From contig NZ_UNOZ01000017.1 of NCBI RefSeq assembly GCF_900536025.1, forward strand, positions 1-64,000: a DNA stretch of 64,000 nt, read 5' to 3'. Positions 9,575-17,582 of the stretch are shown in pieces; positions within the stretch are counted from its first letter, which is position 1; each line of letters begins with the position of its first letter. This stretch comes from Pseudomonas reidholzensis. Lineage in GTDB: Bacteria > Pseudomonadota > Gammaproteobacteria > Pseudomonadales > Pseudomonadaceae. Made by a program: the position numbers and the translations under genes. The notes under the pieces were generated by a model. That model saw nothing but the letters and a program-made list of their open reading frames with translations, had not been told where the DNA came from and ran no database searches.

Positions 9575-10117
9575 ATGCCCGTGTTAACGCCCTACCCTGA
9601 ATTGCCCGAGACCCTTGATAGCGCCCGCCTGCGTGTGACCCGCCCCGATGCTGCGCTGGCACCTCAGGTGCACCAGGCGTTGTCGAGCAGCTACGCTTTG
9701 CACCAGCCTTTTCTGGTCTGGGCCAAGCCCGACTGGACACTGGATGACATCCGCCAAAGCCTGGACAAGAGCCAGATCGACTTCCTCGCGCCCACCGGGG
9801 AAAAGCGCTTTTTCGTGCTGACCCCGCAAGGGGATGCGGTGATCGGCTGTGTCGGCCTGACCCCGAGGGATGGCGAGTATGAGGTCGGCTATTGGGTCAG
9901 CCAGGGGTTCGCCGGGCAAGGCCTGATGCGCGAGGCTTTGGAGATGTTGCTCGATGCGCTGGAGGTGCCGGTTTGGCTCACCACTGCCTTGGACAACAGC
10001 GCCAGCCAGCGGCTGGCAGAGCGTGTGGGGTTCAGCAAGGTTGGCGAGACCCCCAGAGAGATTGATCCGACCACGCCGGGGCTGCTGTACCGGCGCGCGC
10101 CTGTGCAGAGGGGCTAA
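9575..10117 (+). CDS. GNAT-family N-acetyltransferase (RimJ/RimL-like)
   Basis: A 180-residue GNAT enzyme. Strand 4 and the pyrophosphate loop read EYEVGYWVSQGFAGQGLMREA, the acetyl-CoA-binding Q/RxxGxG/A signature in its GQG form. The following TTALDNSASQRLAERVGF is typical of the ribosomal-protein or amino-acid acetyltransferase branch. The ATG at 9575 follows AAGGAGG at ideal spacing and is preferred to an upstream in-frame start at 9473. The acceptor is unknown. Confidence 0.85.
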   Translation: MPVLTPYPELPETLDSARLRVTRPDAALAPQVHQALSSSYALHQPFLVWAKPDWTLDDIRQSLDKSQIDFLAPTGEKRFFVLTPQGDAVIGCVGLTPRDGEYEVGYWVSQGFAGQGLMREALEMLLDALEVPVWLTTALDNSASQRLAERVGFSKVGETPREIDPTTPGLLYRRAPVQRG

Positions 10118-10128
10118 AGGCATCGAGG

Positions 10129-10220
10129 CGCATGTCACAGGCTTCTCTAGCGCCCTCGAGATCGAGCGCCGCCCGCGCGGCGCTCGATCGCAAGGGCGCT
10201 AGAGAAGCCGGTGACATGCG
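10129..10220. repeat. 92-bp near-perfect palindrome
   Basis: Two arms of about 44 bases pair with only three or four mismatches (CGCATGTCAC ... GCCGC against GCGGCGC ... GTGACATGCG). It lies just after the acetyltransferase gene. RNA from it would form a very long stem; it could act as a transcription stop, but no T-tract follows. Its sequence differs from the REP families elsewhere in the window. Confidence 0.9.
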
Positions 10221-10280
10221 CATTCCAGCCCCAACACAGTCCAGTCCCCGCCCCCACACCGCCAAAACCTCCCACTCCCC

Positions 10281-10323
10281 GTCCCGCCCGTTATATCTCC
10301 AGCCTCACACCAATGCGATAGTG
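10281..10323 (+). promoter_or_regulatory. Upstream element shared by two operons (copy 1)
   Basis: GTCCC-N2-CCGTTATAT, then 17 bases, then TGCGATAGTG, ending 26 bases before the FAD oxidase ATG. The same two blocks recur at 12578-12621 with an 18-base spacer, before the MFS gene. GATAGT resembles a -10 box, and the CCGTTATAT block could be a -35 region or an activator site. The conservation is seen; the function is inferred. Confidence 0.5.
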
Positions 10324-10349
10324 AGCAAAACAACACGGACAACCTCCCC

Positions 10350-11669
10350 ATGTACAGAAACACCTCTACCCCCGCGGACGACAACGGTTGCGGCTGGTTC
10401 CACCTCAGCCCGAAGCGCCAGCCAGGCGCTGCGCACCGGGGGCGGAGCGAGGCGCGCTGGGTGGTGCTCGGCGCGGGGTTCACCGGGCTTGCCGCCGCCC
10501 GCCAACTGGCCTTGCATCACCCCAACGACGAGGTGATCCTGGTCGAGGCACAGCAGGTCGGCTTTGGCGCCTCGGGGCGCAACTCGGGGTTTGCCATCGA
10601 CCTGCCCCATGACATCGGCGCTGCCGACTATATCGGCGACCTGCCCACCGCGCGGATGAACCTCAAGCTCAATCTGCGCGCCCAGGCAATCCTCACGCGG
10701 TTGATCGCCGAGCACAACATCGACTGCCAACTGCGCGCCGATGGCAAGTACCAGGCGGCGGTCGAAGACAAAGGCCTGGCAGTGCTGGAGGCGTACCGCG
10801 CCGGCCTGGAAAAACTCGACCAGCCGTACCAGATGATCGACACCCGTGACCTGCCGGCGAACGTCGGCACCGGCTTCTACCGCAAGGCGCTGTACACCCC
10901 CGGCACCCTGCTGCTGCAACCGGCCGCCTTGGCCAAGGGCCTGGCCGAAAGCCTGCCGAGCAACGTCACCTTGTATGAGAACACAGTGATCACCGCGCTC
11001 GAACAAGGCGCCAAGGTCACCCTCAAGCACGCCGCAGGCGAGATCGTCGCCGACCAGTTGCTGCTGACCAACAACGCCTTCGCCTCGTACTTCGGGTTCC
11101 TGACCGGCCGGCTGCTGCCGATCTTCACCTACGCCAGCATGACCCGCCCGCTAAGCGAGGACGAACAGGCGCGCCTGGGCGGCAAGTCGACCTGGGGCAT
11201 CATCCCCGCCGACCCGTTCGGCAGCACCCTGCGGCGCACGCCCGACCAGCGCCTGCTGGTGCGCAACAGCTTCAGCTTCAACGCCAATGGCCAGGCCAGC
11301 CAGCGCCACCTGCAGCGCGCCGGGCGCCAGCACCGCGAGGCGTTCGAGCGGCGCTTTCCGATGCTGGCCGGCACGCCCTTTGCGTACACCTGGGGTGGCT
11401 CGATGTGCCTGTCGCGCAATCACCAGTCGCACTTCGGCAGCCTGGCGCCGAACATCCATGCAGCGCTGTGCTGCAATGGCCTGGGCATCACCCGCGGCAC
11501 CGCCACCGGCACCCTGCTGGCCGACTGGCTGGTCGGTGAGCGGGACGAACTGATCGACTTCCTGCTCGGCGCTGATGGGCCGAACCGCAACCCGCCGGAG
11601 CCGCTGCTGAGCCTGGGGGTCAACCTGAACCTGCACTGGGGCCAGCGTCGCGCTGGCCTCGAAAGCTGA
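10350..11669 (+). CDS. FAD-dependent amine/amino-acid oxidase (DAO fold)
   Basis: A 439-residue flavoprotein. After a 30-residue N-terminal extension comes the Rossmann motif VVLGAGFTGLAAARQLAL, then GFGASGRNSGFAI and a C-terminal FAD-contact segment CCNGLGITRGTATGTLLADW. This arrangement matches the PuuB/glycine-oxidase branch of DAO oxidoreductases, which oxidise C-N bonds to imines and pass electrons to oxygen or another acceptor. It is the first gene of a two-gene operon (11 bases to the ProC-like gene) and near RidA, which fits imine-producing chemistry. The substrate cannot be named. Confidence 0.85.
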   Translation: MYRNTSTPADDNGCGWFHLSPKRQPGAAHRGRSEARWVVLGAGFTGLAAARQLALHHPNDEVILVEAQQVGFGASGRNSGFAIDLPHDIGAADYIGDLPTARMNLKLNLRAQAILTRLIAEHNIDCQLRADGKYQAAVEDKGLAVLEAYRAGLEKLDQPYQMIDTRDLPANVGTGFYRKALYTPGTLLLQPAALAKGLAESLPSNVTLYENTVITALEQGAKVTLKHAAGEIVADQLLLTNNAFASYFGFLTGRLLPIFTYASMTRPLSEDEQARLGGKSTWGIIPADPFGSTLRRTPDQRLLVRNSFSFNANGQASQRHLQRAGRQHREAFERRFPMLAGTPFAYTWGGSMCLSRNHQSHFGSLAPNIHAALCCNGLGITRGTATGTLLADWLVGERDELIDFLLGADGPNRNPPEPLLSLGVNLNLHWGQRRAGLES

Positions 11670-11679
11670 AGGAGGCGCC

Positions 11680-12450
11680 ATGCACAGCCTGGGTATCCTC
11701 GGGGTCGGCGAGCTGACCGAAAAAGTCGTGCAGGGTTTGCGCCGCAGTGGCTTCAGCGGCGCCATCCTGCTCTCTCCACGTAATGCCGAGCGCGCCGAAC
11801 GGCTCGCCCGGGAACATGCCTGCCAGGTCATGGCCGACAACCAGGCGGTGGTCGACGGCGCCGATCTGGTGCTGCTCGGGGTGCGCCCCGCGTCGCTCGG
11901 CGAACTGGCCGCCCAGGTGCAGCTGCGCCCCGGCCAGCATCTGCTGTCGCTGGCCGCCGGCATCAACCTCGAGCAACTGGCCGGCGCGTTTGCCGGGGCG
12001 CAGTGTGTACGGGTGATGCTGTCGTATGCCGCGCAGTACAACCAGTCCACCGTGGTGGTCTGCCCGTCCGACCCGCTCACCGAGCAAGCGCTCGGCGCGC
12101 TGGGCAACCTGGTGGTGATCGAGGACGAAGCGGCGTTCGAACTGGCGACCGTGGCCGCCTGCATGAACGGCTGGTTCTACTTCCTGCTGCATGACCTGCA
12201 ACAATGGCTCAGCGACAAAGGCCTGCCCGCCGACCAGGCCCGAGCACTGGTGCTGGGCAACCTGCAGGACTGCCTGAGCAGCGCCCGCGAGCAGCCCGAA
12301 CACACCCTCAAGGCACTCGGCGAGGCGATTGCCACCCCCGGCACGTTCACCGCCGATGGCTTGGCCGTGCTCACGCACCAGCCGGTCAGCGCCACCTGGG
12401 GCGCAGCCTGCGAAGTCGTGCTGGATGGGCTGCTGACGCGCTCCCGCTGA
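11680..12450 (+). CDS. Pyrroline-5-carboxylate reductase-like protein
   Basis: A 256-residue protein of the ProC family. The N-terminal NAD(P)-binding fold begins MHSLGILGVGELTEKVVQGL, a variant of the usual GxGxxxxA pattern, and is followed by LLGVRPASLGELAAQV, equivalent to the ProC segment VKP. The helical dimerisation domain is present but divergent. The family reduces cyclic imines such as pyrroline-5-carboxylate. Since proC housekeeping copies lie elsewhere, this copy probably serves the neighbouring oxidase pathway. A good ribosome-binding site (AAGGAGG) precedes the ATG. Confidence 0.75.
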   Translation: MHSLGILGVGELTEKVVQGLRRSGFSGAILLSPRNAERAERLAREHACQVMADNQAVVDGADLVLLGVRPASLGELAAQVQLRPGQHLLSLAAGINLEQLAGAFAGAQCVRVMLSYAAQYNQSTVVVCPSDPLTEQALGALGNLVVIEDEAAFELATVAACMNGWFYFLLHDLQQWLSDKGLPADQARALVLGNLQDCLSSAREQPEHTLKALGEAIATPGTFTADGLAVLTHQPVSATWGAACEVVLDGLLTRSR

Positions 12451-12469
12451 CCCCACGCTGCGCCCTCTT

Positions 12470-12520
12470 ACAAGGCCGCTGCCATACGCGCAGGTACCGC
12501 GCGTGTGGCAGCGGCCTTGT
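12470..12520. repeat. Single REP hairpin
   Basis: ACAAGGCCGCTGCCATACGCG pairs with GCGTGTGGCAGCGGCCTTGT, twenty bases after the ProC-like stop codon. It may end the first transcript. Confidence 0.75.
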
Positions 12521-12577
12521 GCCGCAACAGGGCTGCACCCCTGCCCCGACAACCTCCAACCATACGTCCCATGACTC

Positions 12578-12621
12578 GTCCCAGCCGTTATATGGCCGCT
12601 CTCGGAGCCGGTGCGATAGTG
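12578..12621 (+). promoter_or_regulatory. Upstream element shared by two operons (copy 2)
   Basis: GTCCC-N2-CCGTTATAT followed after 18 bases by TGCGATAGTG, about 50 bases before the MFS start. It matches the element at 10281-10323. Together they suggest co-regulation of the oxidase and transporter operons, perhaps by the GlxA-type regulator encoded at 14941-16002. Confidence 0.5.
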
Positions 12622-12671
12622 CCGGCCAGACACGCCCGACGCGTGCGCAATAACAACAACAGGAGTCTCTA

Positions 12672-14057
12672 ATGTCCGTATCCCGACGCTCCGTCGAAGA
12701 TGCACCGCTCAATGCCTTCCACCGCAAACTGACGGTGTATTCCGCTGGCGGCCCCTTCCTCGACGGCTATGTGCTGAGCATCATCGGTGTGGTGATGATG
12801 CAGATCAGCGGTGCCCTGCAGCTGTCCGCCCTGTGGGAAGGCCTGATCGCTGCCTCGGCGCTGATCGGCGTGTTTCTCGGTGGTTTTCTCGGTGGCTGGT
12901 TCACCGACAAGTACGGGCGCAAGGTGCTCTACCTGGTCGACCTGATCGCGATCATCGGCTTTTCCGTGGCGCAGTTCTGGGTCGAGTCGGCCTGGCTGCT
13001 GTTTGTCTGGCGCTTGCTGATCGGCATCGCGGTCGGCGCCGACTACCCCATCGCCACTTCGCTGCTGGCCGAGTTCCTCCCGCGCAAGCAGCGTGGGCCA
13101 CTGCTGGCGGCAATGGTGCTGATGTGGTTTGCCGGTGCGGCGATCGCCTACCTGGTCGGCGAGATACTCCTGCGGGTGGCGGGTGACGACGGCTGGCGCT
13201 GGGTGCTGGCGAGTGCGGTGGTGCCGGGGGCGTTGTTCCTGATTGCCCGCAGCGGCACCCCGGAGTCACCTCGCTGGTTGCTCAGCAAAGGTCGACGTGC
13301 CGAAGCCGACGCGGTGATCAAGAAGGTCTACGGGCCGGACTACTCGATTGCCGACCTGCCCGAGCCGAGCAGCGACCAGCACGTGTCGGTGTGGTCGCTG
13401 TTCCACTCCGGCTATGGCAAGCGCATGGCCTTCGTCACGCTGTTCTGGACCTGCGCCATCGTGCCGCTGTTCGCCATCTACGCCTTCGCGCCGAAAGTGC
13501 TGACCGCGCTCAAGCTGACCGGCGACTGGGCCAGCTATGGCTCGATCGCGATCACCTTCCTGTTCACCCTGGGCTGCCTCTTCGCGACCAAGCTGATCAA
13601 CCGCATGGGCCGGCGCAAGATGCTCATCCACAGCTTCCTCTGGTCAGGCCTGGCGCTGGTGCTGCTGGGCCTCAACCCAGACGCCTCGCCGACCACGGTG
13701 CTGTTGCTGTTCGGCGCCTATGCGGTGTTCATCGGCGGAGCCCAGGTACTGGAATACGTCTACCCCAACGAGCTGTTCCCGACTGAAATCCGCGCTTCGG
13801 CGGTCGGCCTGGCGACCTCGCTGTCGCGTATCGGGGCGGCAGTGGGGACCTACCTGGTGCCGATTTCGCTGGTGTCGCTGGGCACCGCCAACACCATGTT
13901 CGCCGCCGCGTTGATTTCGCTGTTCGGCGCGCTGATCTCCTGGTGGCTGGCACCTGAAACCAGCCAGCTCGACCTGCAGCAGGCTGCCTCGCTGGGCAAC
14001 GCCCCGGCGCGTACCGAGCGTAGCCCTGCAGCCCCCTCCACTGCTCGCAAAGCCTGA
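12672..14057 (+). CDS. MFS transporter, metabolite:H+ symporter type
   Basis: A 461-residue, 12-helix importer of the sugar/metabolite porter branch. The loop 2-3 motif GGWFTDKYGRKV and loop 8-9 motif NRMGRRKML are present, as is ELFPTEIRASAVGL near helix 11. It heads a three-gene operon (12 bases to the cupin, then 11 to RidA) and presumably imports the substrate of the oxidase pathway. The shared upstream element links it to the oxidase operon. Confidence 0.87.
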   Translation: MSVSRRSVEDAPLNAFHRKLTVYSAGGPFLDGYVLSIIGVVMMQISGALQLSALWEGLIAASALIGVFLGGFLGGWFTDKYGRKVLYLVDLIAIIGFSVAQFWVESAWLLFVWRLLIGIAVGADYPIATSLLAEFLPRKQRGPLLAAMVLMWFAGAAIAYLVGEILLRVAGDDGWRWVLASAVVPGALFLIARSGTPESPRWLLSKGRRAEADAVIKKVYGPDYSIADLPEPSSDQHVSVWSLFHSGYGKRMAFVTLFWTCAIVPLFAIYAFAPKVLTALKLTGDWASYGSIAITFLFTLGCLFATKLINRMGRRKMLIHSFLWSGLALVLLGLNPDASPTTVLLLFGAYAVFIGGAQVLEYVYPNELFPTEIRASAVGLATSLSRIGAAVGTYLVPISLVSLGTANTMFAAALISLFGALISWWLAPETSQLDLQQAASLGNAPARTERSPAAPSTARKA

Positions 14058-14069
14058 AGGAAACCATTC

Positions 14070-14420
14070 ATGAGCCAAGTACTGACCGTTGTCCGTAATG
14101 CTGCCGCATCGCCCTTGGGCGCGGCAGCCCCCGCCAAGCTGCCGCTCGGTGAGCCGATTGCCCAGGCCGCCACGGCCCAGGACCAGACCGATGAGGCCGT
14201 CGGTGCCAGCATCGGCGTCTGGGAAAGCAGTCCGGGCGTGTTCCGTCGCCACCTGAAGAACCGCGAGTTCAGCCATATCGTCAGTGGCTGGTGCATCTTC
14301 ACCCCGGAGGGCGGTGAGCCGGTTGAACTGCGCGCGGGTGATGCGGTGCTGTTTCCGGAGAATTGCGAGGGGGTGTGGGATATCCGCGAAACCCTGCGCA
14401 AGACTTACGTACTGTTCTAG
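14070..14420 (+). CDS. Cupin-domain protein (DUF861/EutQ-like)
   Basis: A 116-residue single-cupin protein. WESSPGVFRRHLKNREFSHI, followed by GWCIFTPEGGEPVELRAGDAV and FPENCEGVWDI, is typical of the Cupin_3 family related to ureidoglycine aminohydrolase and EutQ. These proteins often sit in amine and amino-acid catabolic operons beside DAO oxidases. The enzyme activity, if any, is unknown. Confidence 0.82.
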   Translation: MSQVLTVVRNAAASPLGAAAPAKLPLGEPIAQAATAQDQTDEAVGASIGVWESSPGVFRRHLKNREFSHIVSGWCIFTPEGGEPVELRAGDAVLFPENCEGVWDIRETLRKTYVLF

Positions 14421-14431
14421 GGAGTGGCGTG

Positions 14432-14773
14432 ATGATCGAACGGATCAATCCGGGGGCCCGGGCCAGCCAGATGGTGCTGGTTGGCGGGCGCCTCGAAACC
14501 TCAGGGATCGTGGCGTTGGCGCCGTACGGGGATATCGCCGCGCAGACGCGCTGTGTGCTGGCACAGCTGGAAAGCTGGCTGGCGCAGGTCGGTGCGGGCA
14601 AGGAGAACATTACCCGGGTGCAGATCTGGCTGGCTGACATGGGCGAGTTTGCCGCGATGAATGCGGTGTATGACGCCTGGGTGGGTGCGCAGCCGCCGGT
14701 GCGGGCGTGTGTCGGGGCGGCGTTGGCGGCGCCTGAGTACCTCATCGAGATCCAGGCCTTCGGGCAAATTTGA
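14432..14773 (+). CDS. RidA-family enamine/imine deaminase
   Basis: A 113-residue YjgF/RidA protein. ITRVQIWLADMGEFAAMNAVYDAW and PPVRACVGAALAAPEYLIEI are family signatures, and R (in VRAC) and E (in LIEI) are the usual catalytic residues. RidA proteins hydrolyse reactive imines to ketones and ammonia. Located in the same cluster as an FAD amine oxidase, it would clear the imine product. The start at 14432 gives the normal length; an upstream extension is not supported. Confidence 0.87.
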   Translation: MIERINPGARASQMVLVGGRLETSGIVALAPYGDIAAQTRCVLAQLESWLAQVGAGKENITRVQIWLADMGEFAAMNAVYDAWVGAQPPVRACVGAALAAPEYLIEIQAFGQI

Positions 14774-14780
14774 GACTGCT

Positions 14781-14939
14781 GGGGCTGCTTTGCAGCCCTT
14801 TCCGACCGGTCCGGCGCCCCGGCAAGGCCGCTCCCACAGGATGGCATCGCTTTCAAGGCATGCGCTGTACTTGTGGGAGCGGCCTCGCCGGGGCGCCGGA
14901 CCGGTCGGAAAGGGCTGCGGAGCGGCCCCAAAAATAGTG
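14781..14939. repeat. REP inverted pair with long arms
   Basis: Arms beginning GGGGCTGCTTTGCAGCCC and ending GGGCTGCGGAGCGGCCCC enclose inverted copies of GGCAAGGCCGCTCCCACA. It fills the gap between the convergent RidA and GlxA-type genes and may terminate both. Confidence 0.88.
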
Positions 14940-14940
14940 G

Positions 14941-16002
14941 CTACAACTCGGGATCGAGCCCCACCCGATCCCCATGCCAATCAAAACGCTCCACCTCATG
15001 CCGACGTTTGCGGAAGCTGTACGGCGTCTCGCCATACTGCTTGCGAAACCACAGAATGAAGTGCGACGCATCGGAAAACCCACACGCCAAGGCAATCGTG
15101 GTGATGTTCTGGCTGGTGTTCACCAGCAACCGCCGCGCATGGTCCAGGCGCAACTTGCGCCAGTAGTTGGCCGGCGGCTCCTGGGTGTTGGCGACAAACT
15201 CCCGGTGCAATTGCCGAGGGTGGGTGCCCACCGCTTCCGCCACCGCCTTGAGCGTCAACGACGCATCGAGGTTGGCCCGCATGAAGGCGATCGCCCGCTG
15301 CACGCGGTCATTCTGATACACGCTGTCGCTGGCCGCCGCCTGGCCGGCCTCCTCCTCCGGCTCATCCACCAGCAGGTACTCCAGGCCCTTCTGCGCCCGC
15401 ACCGCGCCGCAATGGCGGCGGATCAGGTTGGCCGCGAGGTCGATCGCGGTGCCGCCCGGGCAGGTGATGATGCCGCGGTCATCGACGTAGCTCTTGTCGA
15501 TGACCATGGTGGCCTGGGCGAAGCGCTCCTTGAACTCGTCGCGCAAGGTGAAGTGCACCGCGCACCGCCGACCATCGAGCAGGCCCGCCTTGCCCAGCAC
15601 GAACGAGGCCGAACACAGGGCGATGATCGGGATATTCGCCGCATGCACGTCGCGCAGCCCTTCGAGCAACCAGTCGGGCGGGTTGCGCGTCTCGCTCAGC
15701 AGGCCGCCGGCCAGCACGATGTAATCGTACTGCGCCCACAGGTTGAGCGGCTTGGTCGGCGAGATCGGCATGCCGCAACTGGCGGTGATCGGCAGGTCGT
15801 CGAGGGTCATCCAGTCCCATTGGCAAAGCACTTGCTGGCTGCGAAACGATTTGTCGGCGGCGAAGCGCAGCGAGTCGACCAGGCCGGCGACCGGCACCAG
15901 GGTGAACTGGTTCATCAGGACAAAGCCGACGCGCAGTTCGGGTTTGACGGGGGCTGCCACAGGGGCAATGGGCGATGCCTCTATTGTTGTTATCGAGACC
16001 AT
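14941..16002 (-). CDS. GlxA-family AraC transcriptional regulator
   Basis: A 353-residue activator. Residues about 20-190 form a DJ-1/PfpI-like amidotransferase domain (VGFVLMNQFTLVPVAGLVD; YIVLAGGLL; IIALCSASFVLGKAGLLDG with a nucleophile-elbow Cys). Residues about 250-340 form the double HTH of AraC proteins (LDASLTLKAVAEAVGTHPRQ; TTIALACGFSDASHF). Relatives such as GbdR, CdhR and ArgR control use of quaternary amines and amino acids in Pseudomonas. The ATG at 16002 replaces a longer in-frame opening, as the extra 46 residues have no family counterpart. It converges on the amine-oxidation cluster, which it probably controls. Confidence 0.88.
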   Translation of the reverse strand: MVSITTIEASPIAPVAAPVKPELRVGFVLMNQFTLVPVAGLVDSLRFAADKSFRSQQVLCQWDWMTLDDLPITASCGMPISPTKPLNLWAQYDYIVLAGGLLSETRNPPDWLLEGLRDVHAANIPIIALCSASFVLGKAGLLDGRRCAVHFTLRDEFKERFAQATMVIDKSYVDDRGIITCPGGTAIDLAANLIRRHCGAVRAQKGLEYLLVDEPEEEAGQAAASDSVYQNDRVQRAIAFMRANLDASLTLKAVAEAVGTHPRQLHREFVANTQEPPANYWRKLRLDHARRLLVNTSQNITTIALACGFSDASHFILWFRKQYGETPYSFRKRRHEVERFDWHGDRVGLDPEL

Positions 16003-16225
16003 GAACGCATCCACTCGGGGAACGGGACAGCCCCATTGTAAGGCGCCGGCTACGTCCGAAATATCATAGTAATCACATGAAATAGCAGATTCTGGACAAA
16101 GATAAGCCAACGGCTGCGCAATAGTCAGCCCAGGCAACAACGTCGAGGGAACTACCCGCCCTGCGCAGCGCTCTTACCATCATGCAGACTTTCCCCCTGG
16201 GCTTCACCCTCTTGGAGGTTTCGCC

Positions 16226-16543
16226 ATGCGTCGTTTGCTTATCGTTTCTTCGCTGATGCTCATGATACCTGCCGGCTCTGCCTTGGCCCGTGTCGATGCG
16301 GGTGATGTCGCCACCTCGGCCGGTGTCTCCGCCTCGCTGTACTCGACCTTCAAGGATGACAAACGGATCATCCCTGCCCGTGACGAGTTGTCCGCGTTCG
16401 TCGCCAGCGGCGGTGCTATCCGTGGGGCTTACGTGGAGTCCGCGCTCGAGCAGGCACGCAAGGGCAATCCTGGCCTGCAGGTAAGTGATGAAGAGCTGGC
16501 CCGGGCGATTCTGTCGCAGGATGACCCGCTGGCAGACAACTAA
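16226..16543 (+). CDS. DUF2388 exported protein
   Basis: A 105-residue small protein with a signal peptide (residues 1-21, ending ALA-RV). The mature part ATSAGVSASLYSTFKDDKRI and EQARKGNPGLQVSDEELARA is characteristic of DUF2388, a family largely limited to Pseudomonas and of unknown function. It has its own ribosome-binding site (TTGGAGG) and a REP pair after it. Confidence 0.88.
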   Translation: MRRLLIVSSLMLMIPAGSALARVDAGDVATSAGVSASLYSTFKDDKRIIPARDELSAFVASGGAIRGAYVESALEQARKGNPGLQVSDEELARAILSQDDPLADN

Positions 16544-16554
16544 TTGCGTCCGTC

Positions 16555-16634
16555 GGCCCCATCGCGGGCAAGCCCGCTCCTACAGGGTTCTTACGCGTCA
16601 ACCTTGTAGGAGCGGGCTTGCCCGCGATGGGGCC
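16555..16634. repeat. REP inverted pair (CGCGGGCAAGCCCGC type)
   Basis: Arms GGCCCCATCGCGGGCAAGCC... and its exact reverse complement of 30 bases flank a 20-base spacer between the convergent DUF2388 and LysR genes. Confidence 0.92.
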
Positions 16635-16649
16635 ATCACTGTCACACCC

Positions 16650-17561
16650 TCAATCGGCGGTCATCCCCGCAAACCGCTCGAGCAGAAACGCCCGCAACTG
16701 CTGCACCACCGGCGTCAACGATTGCCGATGCGCGCACACCAGTTGCAACGGCGTCGGCTGCCCCCACGCCCTGGGGAACAACTCGACCAGACGCCCCGCC
16801 CGCAGGTCATCGCGCACATCCAGCTGCGACTTGTACACCACCCCCAGCCCCGCCACGCCCCAGCGCCGCACTACGTCGGCATCGTCACTGGTGCGGTCCC
16901 CCGCCACCACCACCGCCTTGACCCCCTGCGGGGTATGGAAGGTCCAGCGCTCGTGGGTCAATTCGCCCATCACATAGCGCAGGCAATTGTGCCGTACCAG
17001 CTCCTCCGGCGTGCTCGGCGCGCCATGCAGCGCGATGTAGGCCGGTGCGGCGCAGAGGATGCGGCGGTTGTCCGGTACCAGCGGCAGTGACACCAGGCTC
17101 GAGTCGGCCAGTTGCCCGTAACGGATACCGGCATCCAGGCGATCACTGAAAAAATCGGCGATCTGGTCACTCAGGCGCAGTTGCAGTTCGATCCGCGGGT
17201 GAGCGGCCTGGAACTCGATCAGCCACGGCAGCAGCAAGTTGCGGCCCAGGTCGGAGGGCATCGACAGGCACAGCGGCCCGGCTATTTCTTCACGCCCTTG
17301 CGCCAGGGCCATTTCACCCTCGCTGAGCGCATCCAGCACCTGCCGTGCATGCGGCAGGTAGCGCTGGCCATCCTCCGACAGCCGCAGCTTGCGCGTCGAA
17401 CGCACGAACAAGCGGATACTCAGGCTGGCTTCCAAGCGCAGTACAGCGCCACTGGCCAACGCCGGGGAAATGTCCAGTTGCCGGGCCGCCGCAGAAAAAC
17501 TGCCGGCCTCGACCGTGGCGACGAACACCTCCAGATCGTCCATGCGCACCCGTTTTTTCAT
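16650..17561 (-). CDS. LysR-family transcriptional regulator
   Basis: A 303-residue LysR regulator of the CrgA/DmlR-like group. The HTH reads DLEVFVATVEAGSFSAAARQ, and the effector domain includes CLSMPSDLGRNLLLPWL, LDAGIRYGQLADSSLV and AGLGVVYKSQLDV. The ATG at 17561 is used; a TTG one codon earlier is also open. No obvious target is adjacent, since the upstream neighbour is another regulator transcribed in the same direction 21 bases away. Confidence 0.87.
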   Translation of the reverse strand: MKKRVRMDDLEVFVATVEAGSFSAAARQLDISPALASGAVLRLEASLSIRLFVRSTRKLRLSEDGQRYLPHARQVLDALSEGEMALAQGREEIAGPLCLSMPSDLGRNLLLPWLIEFQAAHPRIELQLRLSDQIADFFSDRLDAGIRYGQLADSSLVSLPLVPDNRRILCAAPAYIALHGAPSTPEELVRHNCLRYVMGELTHERWTFHTPQGVKAVVVAGDRTSDDADVVRRWGVAGLGVVYKSQLDVRDDLRAGRLVELFPRAWGQPTPLQLVCAHRQSLTPVVQQLRAFLLERFAGMTAD

Positions 17562-17582
17562 CAAGCAGTCTTCCTCATCGGT

